The notes beneath the pieces are model-generated. The model did not search any database and was not told the origin of the DNA. It saw only the letters and a list, made by a program, of their open reading frames with translations. A DNA stretch of 64,000 bases, taken from positions 5,270,001 through 5,334,000 of the forward strand of contig NZ_CP140152.1 of the NCBI RefSeq assembly GCF_034479515.1, read 5' to 3'. Positions 8,035-17,385 of the stretch are shown piece after piece. The position numbers were made by a program, and so were the translations under genes. The number at the start of each line of letters is the position of its first letter. The first letter of the stretch is position 1. This stretch comes from Duganella zoogloeoides (GTDB lineage: Bacteria > Pseudomonadota > Gammaproteobacteria > Burkholderiales > Burkholderiaceae_D).

Positions 8035-9552
8035 ATGCAAACCTTGTTTTCCGCAGGATTTATCCTGTGCGTGGTGCTGTGGGGCGTGCTCGCCCCCGAC
8101 CACATGGCGGCGGTGTTCGACACCCTGCTCGCTGCCGTCACCCGCAACTTCGGCTGGCTGTATTTATGGGTGGTGCTGGGCCTGGTGATTTTCGCCGTGT
8201 GCACCGCCTTCAGCCGCTATGGCAACCTCAAACTCGGCGGCGAAGATGAAGAGCCCGAGTTTTCCGTGGTCAGCTGGTTCTCGATGCTGTTTGCCGCCGG
8301 CATGGGCATCGGCCTGGTGTTCTGGGGCGTGGCCGAGCCGATCTCGCATTACAGCTCGGCGCCGCCGGGCGTGGTATCCGGCACCCCGGAAGCGGCCAAC
8401 GCCGCCATGCGCTACGTGTTCTTCCACTGGGGCGTGCACCCGTGGGCGGTGTACGCCATCGTCGCGCTGTCGATCGCCTTTTTCCAGTACCGCCGCAACG
8501 GCACCGCGTTGATCAGCACCGTCACCGAGGCGCTGCCGTGGCGCTTCGTCAAGCGTCTGTCACCATTGGTCAACGGCATCGCCGTGGTGGCCACGGCATT
8601 TGGCGTGGCCGCGTCGCTGGGCGTGGGCGCGCTGCAGATCAACAGCGGCATGCACGCGGTGTTCGGCTTCGACATCAGCGACCGCAACCAGGTGCTGATC
8701 ATCATCGTCACCTCGTGCATGTTCATCGCCTCGGCCGTGAGCGGCGTCGAAAAAGGCGTCAAGCTGCTCTCGAACGCCAACATGATCATGGCTGGCGTAC
8801 TGGCGCTGGCCGTGTTCATCCTCGGTCCCACCGTGGCCATCATCGACACGCTCACCAACTCGCTGGGCAGCTATGTCAACGATATCGTGCGCATGAGCTT
8901 GCGCGCCACGCCGTTCCGCGACAGCAGCTGGGTGGGCACCTGGACCATCTTTTACTGGGCCTGGTGGATTTCATGGTCCCCGTTCGTCGGCCTGTTCATC
9001 GCGCGCGTGTCGCGCGGGCGCACCATCCGCGAATTCATCCTTGGCACCGTGCTGGCGCCGTCGCTCGCTGCGTTCATCTGGTTCTCGATCTTCGGCGGCA
9101 CCGCGCTGTACATGGAAATCTGGCAGCACGTGCCGCTGGCGCAGGCGGTCAAGGACGATATGTCCACCGCGCTGTTTACCATGTTTAACGCCATGCCGTT
9201 CGGCGCCATCATGTCGGTGGTGGCCACCGCGCTGGTGGTGATTTTCTTCGTCACGTCCGGCGACTCGGCGGTGCTGGTCCTGGGCATGATGAGCGCCGGG
9301 GGCGATCCGAATCCCACCGCCCGCAGCAAGGTGATGTGGGGCGTGCTGGTGGCGGGCATCGCCATCAGCCTGCTGCTCGCCGGCGGCCTGAAGGCGGTGC
9401 AAACGGCCACCATCCTGTTCGCGCTGCCGTTCTCGCTGGTGATCGTCATGATGGCGGTATCACTGTACCGCGCCATGCGCGAGGACTGGATCGCCGAAGA
9501 CCGGCGCGAGAAGGAATTGCGGCGCAAGGTGCGGCAGATGGTGTCCAAATAA
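8035..9552 (+). CDS. BCCT-family betaine/carnitine/choline transporter
   Basis: This 505-residue inner-membrane protein has about 12 hydrophobic segments and belongs to the trimethylammonium (BCCT) transporters that import glycine betaine, choline or carnitine. Family signatures are clear: GMGIGLVFWGVAEPISHY in TM2-3 and the Trp box beginning at W303 (WTIFYWAWWISWSP) in TM8. The N-terminus is shorter than in BetP and there is no long C-terminal osmosensing tail, only a charged end of about 30 residues. No choline oxidation genes are adjacent, so uptake for osmoprotection is as likely as catabolism. Its TAA stop abuts the stop of the convergent GH2 gene with no gap. Confidence 0.92.
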   Translation: MQTLFSAGFILCVVLWGVLAPDHMAAVFDTLLAAVTRNFGWLYLWVVLGLVIFAVCTAFSRYGNLKLGGEDEEPEFSVVSWFSMLFAAGMGIGLVFWGVAEPISHYSSAPPGVVSGTPEAANAAMRYVFFHWGVHPWAVYAIVALSIAFFQYRRNGTALISTVTEALPWRFVKRLSPLVNGIAVVATAFGVAASLGVGALQINSGMHAVFGFDISDRNQVLIIIVTSCMFIASAVSGVEKGVKLLSNANMIMAGVLALAVFILGPTVAIIDTLTNSLGSYVNDIVRMSLRATPFRDSSWVGTWTIFYWAWWISWSPFVGLFIARVSRGRTIREFILGTVLAPSLAAFIWFSIFGGTALYMEIWQHVPLAQAVKDDMSTALFTMFNAMPFGAIMSVVATALVVIFFVTSGDSAVLVLGMMSAGGDPNPTARSKVMWGVLVAGIAISLLLAGGLKAVQTATILFALPFSLVIVMMAVSLYRAMREDWIAEDRREKELRRKVRQMVSK

Positions 9553-11430
9553 TTATTTGGTACCTGCTTTGCGGTTGTAGTAATCAGCCAGCACGCCAAA
9601 CGCCTGCTTGCGCACGCCGGTTTCCGACATCAGGCCCTTGCGGTTCCAGCCGTTCTGGAACACCGGGTGTTCGCGCCGTGGCGACTGGAAGTCTTTCAGG
9701 ATCCACGGCGACAGCCCGCGCAGGGTTGGCAGCTTTTCGGCCAGCGCCAGCGTCTGGCGGTAGTACTCGGCCTGGTACTCTTCGGTGAATTTCTTCATAC
9801 CGTCGTTGCGGTAGCCGGCCAGCGCATCGGCGCCGAATTCGGACAGGATCAGCGGCCGGTCGGTGGGCAGCTTCCATTTCAGGTTGGGCAGCGCATCGAG
9901 CGTGTCGCCGCCGTACCAGCCGGCGTAGGTGTTTACGGCCAGCACGTCGAGCTTGTCGGCCAGCGGGTCCTGGATTTCGGTCACTTCTTCGCCGTTGACC
10001 TTGTGGCGCTCCACCAGCAGCGCGGCGCTGACCAGGCGCGTTGGATCGAGTGCGCGCACGTTATCGGCCATGGCGCTATGGAAGGCGGTGCGCGCCGGCG
10101 ACACTGGGGTCTCGTTACCCACGCTCCACATCACGACAGCGGCGCGGTTGCGGTCGCGATAAATCGTTTCGGCCTGCATCACCAGGGCCTTGTGCAGCAC
10201 GGCCGGGTTTTCCCAATCGACGGTCCAGTACACGGGAATTTCGCTCCAGACCAGCAAGCCGATTTCGTCGGCCAGGCGCAGCGTGGTTTCCGAGTGCGGG
10301 TAGTGCGACAGGCGCACGTAGTTGCCATTCAAGCCGTGCTTGATTTCGCTGAGCAGCGCGCGCGACGCCTGTTCGGTCATGTTGCGCGCCGGGTTAGATC
10401 CGAACTCCTCTTCGTGCAGCGAGATACCGCGCAGGAAGATCGGTTTGCCGTTGAGCAGAATCTCGTTGCCCTTGACGGCGATGGTCCGGAAACCGATGCG
10501 GTCGCGGATGGCATCGGTCGCGGTGGAAAAGCGCACGTCGTACAGTTTCGGGCTGTCGGGCGACCAGCGTTGCAGCTTGCCCGGTGCGGCCAGCGCAAAC
10601 ACGGCGCGGCCGTTGGCATCGGTGGTGGCGCTGGCGGTGGCCAGGTCGCCAATCGCCACTTTGACCAGTTGCCCGGCCGCTTGCGCACCTTGCAGCTGCA
10701 CGGCGCCGGTGATGCGGCCGTCCTGGCCCAGGCTCACGGTGGCGTCGTCGATAAAGGTGGCGGGCGTGGTAATCAGGCGCACCGGGCGCGTGATGCCGCC
10801 GTACAGGTCCCAGTCGGTGATCGGGGTGGGAATGGTTTGCGCGTCGTGGGTGGAATCGACGCCGACCGTCAGGCGGTTGTCGCCGGCGCGCAGGGCGTCG
10901 GTCACTTCCAGCACGAACGGCGTGAAGCCGCCTTCGTGGCGGCCGATTTCCTTGCCGTTCAAGTACACGTAGGCGCGGTAGTTGACCGCCTCGAAGCGCA
11001 GGAAGGCGCGCTTGCCCTGCTCCTTGCGCGCATTGAACTTGCGCTGGAACCAGACCAGGCCATCATAGTAGCGCAAGGTGGGCGTGGCCGCGTTCCAGGC
11101 GCCGGGAATGTTCATCTGCGCGCTGCGATCAAGGTCGAATTCGAAGAACTCGACGCCGCCCTTGGCTTCCTGGGCGGCGATGTCGATGTCGCGGTAGCGC
11201 TGCATGCGCGACTTGGCCACCCAGCCGTTGATGTCGTTCAGACCGGTGCGATACAGGTCTTTCGAATAGGTCCACTGGCCCGATAAATCGACGCTGTCGC
11301 GCGACTGCGAGGCGGTCAGCAGTACGGCCGGGCGCAGGTCGGCGTGGGTGGTGGGCGGCGTTACGGTGGCAGCAGCATCGGCCGGTCCGAAGTGGAGTAC
11401 CAGGCACAGGGCGATAAAGATTTTTTTCAT
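9553..11430 (-). CDS. Exported glycoside hydrolase family 2 (beta-glucuronidase/galactosidase-like)
   Basis: This 625-residue enzyme has a Sec signal peptide (cleavage after about ADA at 20), a jelly-roll sugar-binding domain, an immunoglobulin-like domain and a TIM barrel. The acid/base E440 (in SVGNETP) and nucleophile E531 (in LSEFGADA) are 91 residues apart, the same spacing as in E. coli GUS (413/504). Substrate could be a beta-glucuronide or beta-galactoside in pectin or glycan debris. It follows the YetA/PcRGLX-like lyase by 26 nt, so both are one operon. The in-frame reading extends far upstream, but the signal peptide fixes the start at 11430; the ribosome-binding site is weak. Confidence 0.9.
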   Translation of the reverse strand: MKKIFIALCLVLHFGPADAAATVTPPTTHADLRPAVLLTASQSRDSVDLSGQWTYSKDLYRTGLNDINGWVAKSRMQRYRDIDIAAQEAKGGVEFFEFDLDRSAQMNIPGAWNAATPTLRYYDGLVWFQRKFNARKEQGKRAFLRFEAVNYRAYVYLNGKEIGRHEGGFTPFVLEVTDALRAGDNRLTVGVDSTHDAQTIPTPITDWDLYGGITRPVRLITTPATFIDDATVSLGQDGRITGAVQLQGAQAAGQLVKVAIGDLATASATTDANGRAVFALAAPGKLQRWSPDSPKLYDVRFSTATDAIRDRIGFRTIAVKGNEILLNGKPIFLRGISLHEEEFGSNPARNMTEQASRALLSEIKHGLNGNYVRLSHYPHSETTLRLADEIGLLVWSEIPVYWTVDWENPAVLHKALVMQAETIYRDRNRAAVVMWSVGNETPVSPARTAFHSAMADNVRALDPTRLVSAALLVERHKVNGEEVTEIQDPLADKLDVLAVNTYAGWYGGDTLDALPNLKWKLPTDRPLILSEFGADALAGYRNDGMKKFTEEYQAEYYRQTLALAEKLPTLRGLSPWILKDFQSPRREHPVFQNGWNRKGLMSETGVRKQAFGVLADYYNRKAGTK

Positions 11431-11456
11431 GGTCGTCAAATAAATCTGGTTAATCG

Positions 11457-14207
11457 TTAGCGTAACAGGCCGGCCGCGCGCGCCGCTTCGTCGAGGCTGT
11501 CGCCGACCAGCGCCATGTTCTGGATCGCGGCCAGTCCCCATTGCGCCGAGCCGTTGGTGCTGATGTTGGGCTGCTCGTTGAGCGGGCGCAGGGTGGCAGT
11601 GCCGTCGATGCGGCGCGGCGCGTCGCGGGCGGCGTTCCTGGCGAAGTCGTTGCCGAAGAATTCGCGCCAGGTGCGCAGCGCCAGCGCGCGGTCGCGCTCG
11701 TGGTAGGCGGCGTAGGCGGTCATGCGCGAATTGGTGTTGGTCATGCCGCGCCCGCCCGGATCGCGGCCCAGCAGCGCCACCAGGTCTTCCTTCGGCGCGT
11801 TGTAGGCGCGGCAGTAAGCGAGCCAGGTCTTGCGGTAGGCCGGCACGTCCACCAGCGCCAGCAGTTCCGAATTCATTTCCACCACGCCGAACACGCCGTT
11901 CAGGTTCGAGAACTGGAAGTAGTCGCCGGCGCCGCCGAACTTGCCGGTTTTCGCGTCGTAGGGGGCGGCCGACGCGAACCAGCCGCGTTTGAGGCCGCCG
12001 ATGGTCTGCATGCCGTTGACGATCTTGTCGCGCCAGCGCGTATCGCCGGTGCGCTCCCACTCGGCCAGCCAGGCCGCGATCAGCGAACCCCACACGGTGC
12101 CGAACGACGCATTGATCATGCCGTCCGGTGCGGCGCGCGCGGCATTGGGCGCCAGCTTGCGCGAGATATCGACCTTGTGCAGGTCGGCGTCGGAATCGAG
12201 CAGTTCGCGCATCAGGTCACCGGCGCGTTCGTCGGCGGTGAGGAAATAATAGATGCGGCGGTAAGCGGCATTCGACACCCTCGGCTGCTTCGACGAATCG
12301 GACCAGTGCTGCACGCCGTGGCGCGTGCCGAAGCCCTTGAAGGGGCCCAGGTGATACACATCGACCTCGCCGGTGTGGCGCGTCATCGCCTCGGCCATGC
12401 GGAACAGGTCGGCGCGGCCGGTGCGCAGGTAGCTGTACCACAGCCACAGGTCGGTGGACAGTTCCGAGTTGTCCCAGGCGTAGCCGCCGATATCATAGCG
12501 CCACATGTGGCGGTCGTTGTCGTAGGCGTGCATCACGTCGCCGTAATTCCAGAAGCCGTACCAGCGGTGCTGTTCCACTTCGCGCAGGTACTGGTCCAGC
12601 TGCGCGGACAGTTTGTCTTCGAGCAGGCGCCGGCCCGGCGTGCCGGTATCAACCACGTCCCAGTCGCCGAACACGGCGCACTGGTGGATGCGTTCGGGCG
12701 CCAGCACCAGGCGCGCCGGATTGGCCACCTGCTCGGCCATGTGCGAAAACGCATCGTGCGATGGCGTGGCGCTCAAGGCCCACAGTTGCAGCTCGCTGGT
12801 GCGGGCCACGCCGGTGGCCGAGTCCCAGCCTTCTTCGTAATCCTCGTAGATGATGTTCAGGCCGGCGATCTGCTTGTCGTGCGTGTCCATGCCGTTGACG
12901 GCGCGGTACGGGCGCATGTCGAGCGCCGGCGCCGACGGCGAATACAGCCAGGCGGTGATGTCGGCCATGTCGCCGGCAGCGTTGCGTACATCGAGGCGGG
13001 TGGTGGCGCGCTGCCAGAAGTCGCGCAGGCCCAGCGCCACGCCGCCTGCGGCGCCGCCCACGTAGGCCAGGCCCTTGCTGCACGTGCCGCCATTGACATC
13101 GATCCAGGCCTGGCCGGCAGCCGTGCGCTTGCGCAGGATAAAACCGTCGGCGCTGAGCTGCGTGAGCGAAAAATCGTTCCATTGCGGGATCCACTGCATG
13201 CCATCCTGCACCGGCTTGGCCATGCCGGCCAGCGGCGGCAGCGCCTGGCCGGCCACCTGCGCGGCGCGGTACGCCTCGCCGGGATCGCGGCGCAGGCCGG
13301 TGACGGGCCGCACGGCCTCGCCCCATACGCCGATGCCCTCGCCGGCGTAGCGGATGTGGCGGTCGTAGGCGGGGTCCGTCATCGGCACCCTGGCGGTCAT
13401 GGCCAGGCCGGCGATGAAGTCCTGCTTGGCGTTGCCGTCGAAGATGAAGGTGTGGACGATGCGCACGTTCTCGGCGCCGGCATAAAAATACAGGCGGACC
13501 GAGAATGGCAGCCAGTCGCGCCCGTTACCGCTGTGCTTGCCGTCGAGCTTGAGCGTGGCGCGCACCGGGCCGCTCTGCTCGACCGTCACCTGCTCCACCC
13601 GGCTGGTATAGCGCTGGCGGGTCACTGTTCCGGTTTCGTCGGGTTCCGGCCCGTCCTGGCGCAGCGCCAGCAGTTTGACGTCCTGCACGATAGTGCGCCC
13701 GCCCCGGGTGGCGGAGGCGATCAGGTGTTCGCCGCTGGTGGGAATGGTCCAGACGGTGGGGCCGACGGTGACGGTGATCAGCGCGGTGGTCTGCCTGACC
13801 GCTACCGCGCCGGACACCGCTGCCGGTGCGCCGGCTTCCAGGCGCCAGGCCTCGGCAGCACTGCCGGCCGCCACCGCGTGCGCGGTCCATTTCAGCGAAC
13901 CATCGGGCCAGTAAGCCAGTGGCCACGATTGCACGGCCGGTGCGTTCGCGCCAGCCAGGCGCAGTTGCAACGCCCCCTTGGCGGGCACGCGCAGGGCGCC
14001 GCGCGGCCACGGCACGCCCAGCGTTGCGCCGTCGAACCGGGCCGGCGCCGCGCCGTCCAGCCAGCGCAGCACGGTGTCGGCCACCGGCTGCGGCTTGCCG
14101 CCATCGTTGGCGGTGGCAGCCAGCGCCAGCGACGGCAAGGTGGACAACACGGCGGCACTGGCGGCCGACTGCATGAACTGCCGGCGCGACGTAATGAAGG
14201 TCGTCAT
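11457..14207 (-). CDS. Tat-exported YetA/PcRGLX-like protein (putative exo-rhamnogalacturonan lyase)
   Basis: This 916-residue protein begins with a twin-arginine signal (R8-R9 in SRRQFM, then an Ala-rich core ending near ALAA). The N-terminal part (about 40-120), with LRWLDG, GVPWPRG and SWPLAYWPDGSLKWT, matches the RIFT-barrel domain of the PcRGLX/YetA family (PL26 exo-rhamnogalacturonan lyases and Bacillus YetA). A long alpha-helical domain follows. The likely role is trimming rhamnogalacturonan or a related polysaccharide outside the cytoplasm; the substrate is an inference. It is first in an operon with the GH2 gene. The ribosome-binding site is weak. Confidence 0.78.
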   Translation of the reverse strand: MTTFITSRRQFMQSAASAAVLSTLPSLALAATANDGGKPQPVADTVLRWLDGAAPARFDGATLGVPWPRGALRVPAKGALQLRLAGANAPAVQSWPLAYWPDGSLKWTAHAVAAGSAAEAWRLEAGAPAAVSGAVAVRQTTALITVTVGPTVWTIPTSGEHLIASATRGGRTIVQDVKLLALRQDGPEPDETGTVTRQRYTSRVEQVTVEQSGPVRATLKLDGKHSGNGRDWLPFSVRLYFYAGAENVRIVHTFIFDGNAKQDFIAGLAMTARVPMTDPAYDRHIRYAGEGIGVWGEAVRPVTGLRRDPGEAYRAAQVAGQALPPLAGMAKPVQDGMQWIPQWNDFSLTQLSADGFILRKRTAAGQAWIDVNGGTCSKGLAYVGGAAGGVALGLRDFWQRATTRLDVRNAAGDMADITAWLYSPSAPALDMRPYRAVNGMDTHDKQIAGLNIIYEDYEEGWDSATGVARTSELQLWALSATPSHDAFSHMAEQVANPARLVLAPERIHQCAVFGDWDVVDTGTPGRRLLEDKLSAQLDQYLREVEQHRWYGFWNYGDVMHAYDNDRHMWRYDIGGYAWDNSELSTDLWLWYSYLRTGRADLFRMAEAMTRHTGEVDVYHLGPFKGFGTRHGVQHWSDSSKQPRVSNAAYRRIYYFLTADERAGDLMRELLDSDADLHKVDISRKLAPNAARAAPDGMINASFGTVWGSLIAAWLAEWERTGDTRWRDKIVNGMQTIGGLKRGWFASAAPYDAKTGKFGGAGDYFQFSNLNGVFGVVEMNSELLALVDVPAYRKTWLAYCRAYNAPKEDLVALLGRDPGGRGMTNTNSRMTAYAAYHERDRALALRTWREFFGNDFARNAARDAPRRIDGTATLRPLNEQPNISTNGSAQWGLAAIQNMALVGDSLDEAARAAGLLR

Positions 14208-14529
14208 GGAACGTGTCTCGCTGAAATATTAGTATTAAAGCGAGTATAGGGCTGTGGTGCCGACGGTGATCATGACACCGCCAAATAATCACAAGCTTGC
14301 ACACTTTTAGTCACCCGGCAGATGTAGGACGTTAAAGCGTTGCTGGAGTGCTACCTCCAAGAGGAGATTTGTAGCAAAAGATTTCTCACGGAGATTTGAT
14401 ATTGCCGATGAAATATTTTCATGGCCTAATGTTCCGCTGCACATGCGAAGGCGGCGATCCTGCCGGCGCATCGAGGCAGTTCGACGATTCAGTTCGTTAA
14501 ATAAGTTCGATAAAAAATGGAGAAACACC
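14208..14529. other. Divergent intergenic region between the lyase operon and the S9D-like peptidase gene
   Basis: This 322-nt gap holds two promoter regions. It contains an AT-rich dyad ATGAAA-TAT-TTTCAT at 14408-14422 and the triple AGTTCG repeat listed separately. No RNA gene or credible ORF was seen. Confidence 0.5.
14478..14509 (+). repeat. Three AGTTCG direct repeats at 13-bp spacing
   Basis: AGTTCG occurs at 14478, 14491 and 14504, each separated by 7 nt, just upstream of the S9D-like peptidase start. Regular spacing suggests a regulator-binding array, but the period is not a whole number of helical turns. Confidence 0.4.
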
Positions 14530-17079
14530 ATGCAGGGTAAATACTTGTTGCGCGGCCTCGTGAGCACCACGCTCGCAGTCGGCATGACCTCGGGCGCGCT
14601 GGCAGCGCCCACCACCGCCACGCCAGCCAGCGCTGCCACCGCGTCGGCTTACAACCAGCCGCCGAAGGAAATCCTCGATGTCATGCGCGCGCCGCCACCG
14701 CCGGTGCCATCGCTGAGCCCCACCCGCGACAAGCTGATGCTCGTCACCATGCAGGACTTCCCGTCGATCGCCAAGGTGGCCACACCGTTCCTGCGCCTGG
14801 CCGGCGTGCGTATCGAGCCGGGCAACCACAGCCAGCACGATACCCCGGGCGGCTACGGGATTCCACCGTGCGTGAGCGCGATCGATCTGGTGCAGGTTGC
14901 CGACGGCAAGCAAACCGCCGTCAAACTGCCGGCCGACGCCTGCCCGCGCCGCCCTGTCTGGAGCGCCGACGGCCAGCGCTTTGCCTTTGAAAACATCACC
15001 ACCGCAGCGGTCGAGCTGTGGGTGGGCGACGCCAAAACCGGCGCCGTGCGCCGCCTGCCCGGCGTACGCCTGAACCAGATGTTCGGCGACCAGATGCAAT
15101 GGATGCCCGACCAGAAAACCCTGCTGGTCAAACTGGTCACCGGCAACAAGGCCCCACCGGTGGAAGCTCCCGGCTCGGCCGGCCCCGGCATCCAGGAATC
15201 GATCGGCGGCACCGGTCAAAGCAGCACCTATGAAAACCGCGACACGCTGCGCAACCGCTACGACGAATCGCTGTTCAACTACTACGGCACCTCGCAACTG
15301 GCGCTGGTCGATGCCGCCTCCGGCAAGATCACCAATGTCGGCAAACCGGGCCTGTATGAAGAGCTGAGCGTGGCTCCGGACAGCCGCCACGTGGTGGTGA
15401 CCGAAATCCGTCCGCCGTACTCGTACGTGACCACCTTCGACCGCTTCCCCAAGCAGATCGACCTGTGGGACCTGCGTGGCGTAAAACCAGGCGCCAACCC
15501 GGTCGTGCGTGAAATCGCCGCGCTGCCGCTGGCCGACCGCGTACCGAATCGCGGTGTGCCGACCGGCCCGCGCAGCTTCACCTGGCGTCCGACCGACGCG
15601 GCCACGCTGGTGTGGGCCGAGGCGCTCGATGGCGGCGATCCGAAAGTGAAAGCGGCCGAGCGCGACAAGCTGGTCATGCTGAAGGCGCCGTTCACCGGCG
15701 CGCCAGTGGAAATCACCCGCACCGAGCAGCGTTACGCCGGCCTGTCCTGGAGCGAAAACGCCGGCACCGCGCTGCTGAGCGACTACGACGTCAACCGCAA
15801 ATGGCGCCGCACCTGGCAGCTCAATGTCGATGACGCGAAAAACTCGCGCCGCCTGGTGTGGGATATGTCGGCCGACGAAAAATATGCCAACCCGGGCAAC
15901 CCGGTGCGCCGCCAACTGGCCAACGGTTCGTGGGTCATCCGCCAGGACGGCGACACCATCTACCTGTCGGGCATGGGTTCGTCGCCCGATGGCGACCGCC
16001 CGTTCCTCGACAAATTCAGCCTGGGCACGCAGCAGTCGGAGCGCCTGTTCCGCAGCGGCAAAACCTCGTATGAACAGTTCATCGGCTTTGCCGGCAACGA
16101 CACCCGTCGCCTGCTGACCTGGTACCAGTCCACCACCGACACCCCGAACGCGCTGCTGCGCACCGTGGGCGCACCGGCGGCCGGCGCGGTCAAGGGCGAA
16201 GCGGCGTTCGATTCGTCGAGCGCACCACTGACGCACCTGAAGGACACCGCGCCGCAAGTGCGCGAGATCCAGAAGCGCCTGGTGAAGTACAAGCGCGCCG
16301 ATGGCGTGGACCTGTCGTTCACGCTGTACACGCCGCCCGGCTACAAGGAAGGCACGCGCCTGCCGACCATCCTCAATGCCTACCCGCTCGACTACGCGGA
16401 CGCGTCGCAGGCCGGCCAGACCACCGGTTCGCAAGCGACGTTCACCCGCCTGCGCCAGTACCGCCTGCTGCTGCTCTCGGGCTACGCCATCATCGACAGC
16501 GCCGCCTTCCCGATCGTGGGCGACCCGCGCAAGGCGTACGACACGTACACCGAGCAGCTGGTAGCCAACGCCAAGGCGGCGGTGGACGAAGCAGTGCGCC
16601 TGGGCGTGACCGATCCGGCGCGCGTGGGCGTAACCGGCCATAGCCACGGCGCCCTGATGACGGCCAACCTGCTGGCGCACTCGGACCTGTTCCGCGCCGG
16701 CGCGGCCACCAGCGGTTCGTACAACAAGTCGCTCACGCCATTCGGTTTCCAGAACGAGCGCCGCTCGGTATGGGAGGCGCCGGACGTGTACACCAAGGTC
16801 TCGACCTTCTTCTACGCCGACAAGCTCAAAACGCCACTGTTGATCGTGCACGGCGGCGACGACGCCAACCCGGGTACCACCCCGCTGCAATCGACCAAGC
16901 TGTACGAGGCGATCCGCGGCAACGGCGGCGTCACCCGCCTGGTGATGCTGCCACACGAGCCGCACTGGTACGCGGCGCGCGAGTCGAACGAACAGCTGGT
17001 GTATGAAATGCTGCGCTGGTTCGACAAGTACGTGAAGAACGCACCGGCGCCTGCACCTGCCAGCGTCGCAGCCAACTAA
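14530..17079 (+). CDS. Exported S9-family prolyl-oligopeptidase-like peptidase (glutamyl endopeptidase-type, S9D)
   Basis: This 849-residue protein has a Sec signal peptide (cleavage near ALAA at 25), a beta-propeller region and a C-terminal alpha/beta-hydrolase domain. The triad is S705 in GHSHGAL, D778 in GGDDANPGT and H812 in PHEPHWY. Length and C-terminal pattern resemble the S9D group that includes chloroplast glutamyl endopeptidase. Two positions differ from the usual GHSYG and HGY signatures: His follows the nucleophile and Trp follows the catalytic His. A GGAG ribosome-binding site sits 8 nt before the ATG at 14530, and the signal peptide supports that start. A 10-bp GC-rich hairpin follows the gene. 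Confidence 0.88.
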   Translation: MQGKYLLRGLVSTTLAVGMTSGALAAPTTATPASAATASAYNQPPKEILDVMRAPPPPVPSLSPTRDKLMLVTMQDFPSIAKVATPFLRLAGVRIEPGNHSQHDTPGGYGIPPCVSAIDLVQVADGKQTAVKLPADACPRRPVWSADGQRFAFENITTAAVELWVGDAKTGAVRRLPGVRLNQMFGDQMQWMPDQKTLLVKLVTGNKAPPVEAPGSAGPGIQESIGGTGQSSTYENRDTLRNRYDESLFNYYGTSQLALVDAASGKITNVGKPGLYEELSVAPDSRHVVVTEIRPPYSYVTTFDRFPKQIDLWDLRGVKPGANPVVREIAALPLADRVPNRGVPTGPRSFTWRPTDAATLVWAEALDGGDPKVKAAERDKLVMLKAPFTGAPVEITRTEQRYAGLSWSENAGTALLSDYDVNRKWRRTWQLNVDDAKNSRRLVWDMSADEKYANPGNPVRRQLANGSWVIRQDGDTIYLSGMGSSPDGDRPFLDKFSLGTQQSERLFRSGKTSYEQFIGFAGNDTRRLLTWYQSTTDTPNALLRTVGAPAAGAVKGEAAFDSSSAPLTHLKDTAPQVREIQKRLVKYKRADGVDLSFTLYTPPGYKEGTRLPTILNAYPLDYADASQAGQTTGSQATFTRLRQYRLLLLSGYAIIDSAAFPIVGDPRKAYDTYTEQLVANAKAAVDEAVRLGVTDPARVGVTGHSHGALMTANLLAHSDLFRAGAATSGSYNKSLTPFGFQNERRSVWEAPDVYTKVSTFFYADKLKTPLLIVHGGDDANPGTTPLQSTKLYEAIRGNGGVTRLVMLPHEPHWYAARESNEQLVYEMLRWFDKYVKNAPAPAPASVAAN

Positions 17080-17385
17080 GGTTTGCGGCAAATCCCGTCC
17101 CGGTTCATCCGGGGCGGGAAACGGTATATACTCTTCCCATGTTCACCCCGCGCCTCCCTGTCCACTGCAACCGCACGTCTCCGTCCCGGAGTGCGTTGCC
17201 TGCGGCCGCACGCTTTGCCGTGCCGGCCAGGGACCTCGCCCGCCTTTTCGTCGCTCGGTAAGCAAGAACCTTCCGGTTCACCTGCCTGCCGAGCCACCTC
17301 ACCGCCCACGCTCGACCGCAAGACCGCCCGTGGACACAGGTCCGCCGGATTACCCACGCACGCCCCTTAATACACTGGAGCCATC
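17080..17385. other. Intergenic region before rnk
   Basis: This 306-nt gap contains a GC-rich hairpin at its left end and otherwise nothing recognised. The stretch is free of stops in one frame, but the translation has no family features and no ribosome-binding site, so I do not call a gene. Confidence 0.5.
17094..17118 (+). terminator. GC-rich hairpin after the S9D-like peptidase gene
   Basis: CCCGTCCCGG (17094-17103), loop TTCAT, CCGGGGCGGG (17109-17118) give a 10-bp stem with one G-U pair. There is no T-run, so it may only assist termination or protect the mRNA end. Confidence 0.4.

Noticed and set aside
11541..14249. Long plus-strand open frame opposite the YetA/PcRGLX-like gene
   Set aside because: Antisense shadow; no conserved motif or ribosome-binding site, and the minus-strand protein has a Tat signal and family motifs.
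17083..17370. Open frame of about 95 codons before rnk
   Set aside because: No ribosome-binding site and no family features; the translation is an Arg/Pro/Ser-rich mix typical of non-coding high-GC DNA.
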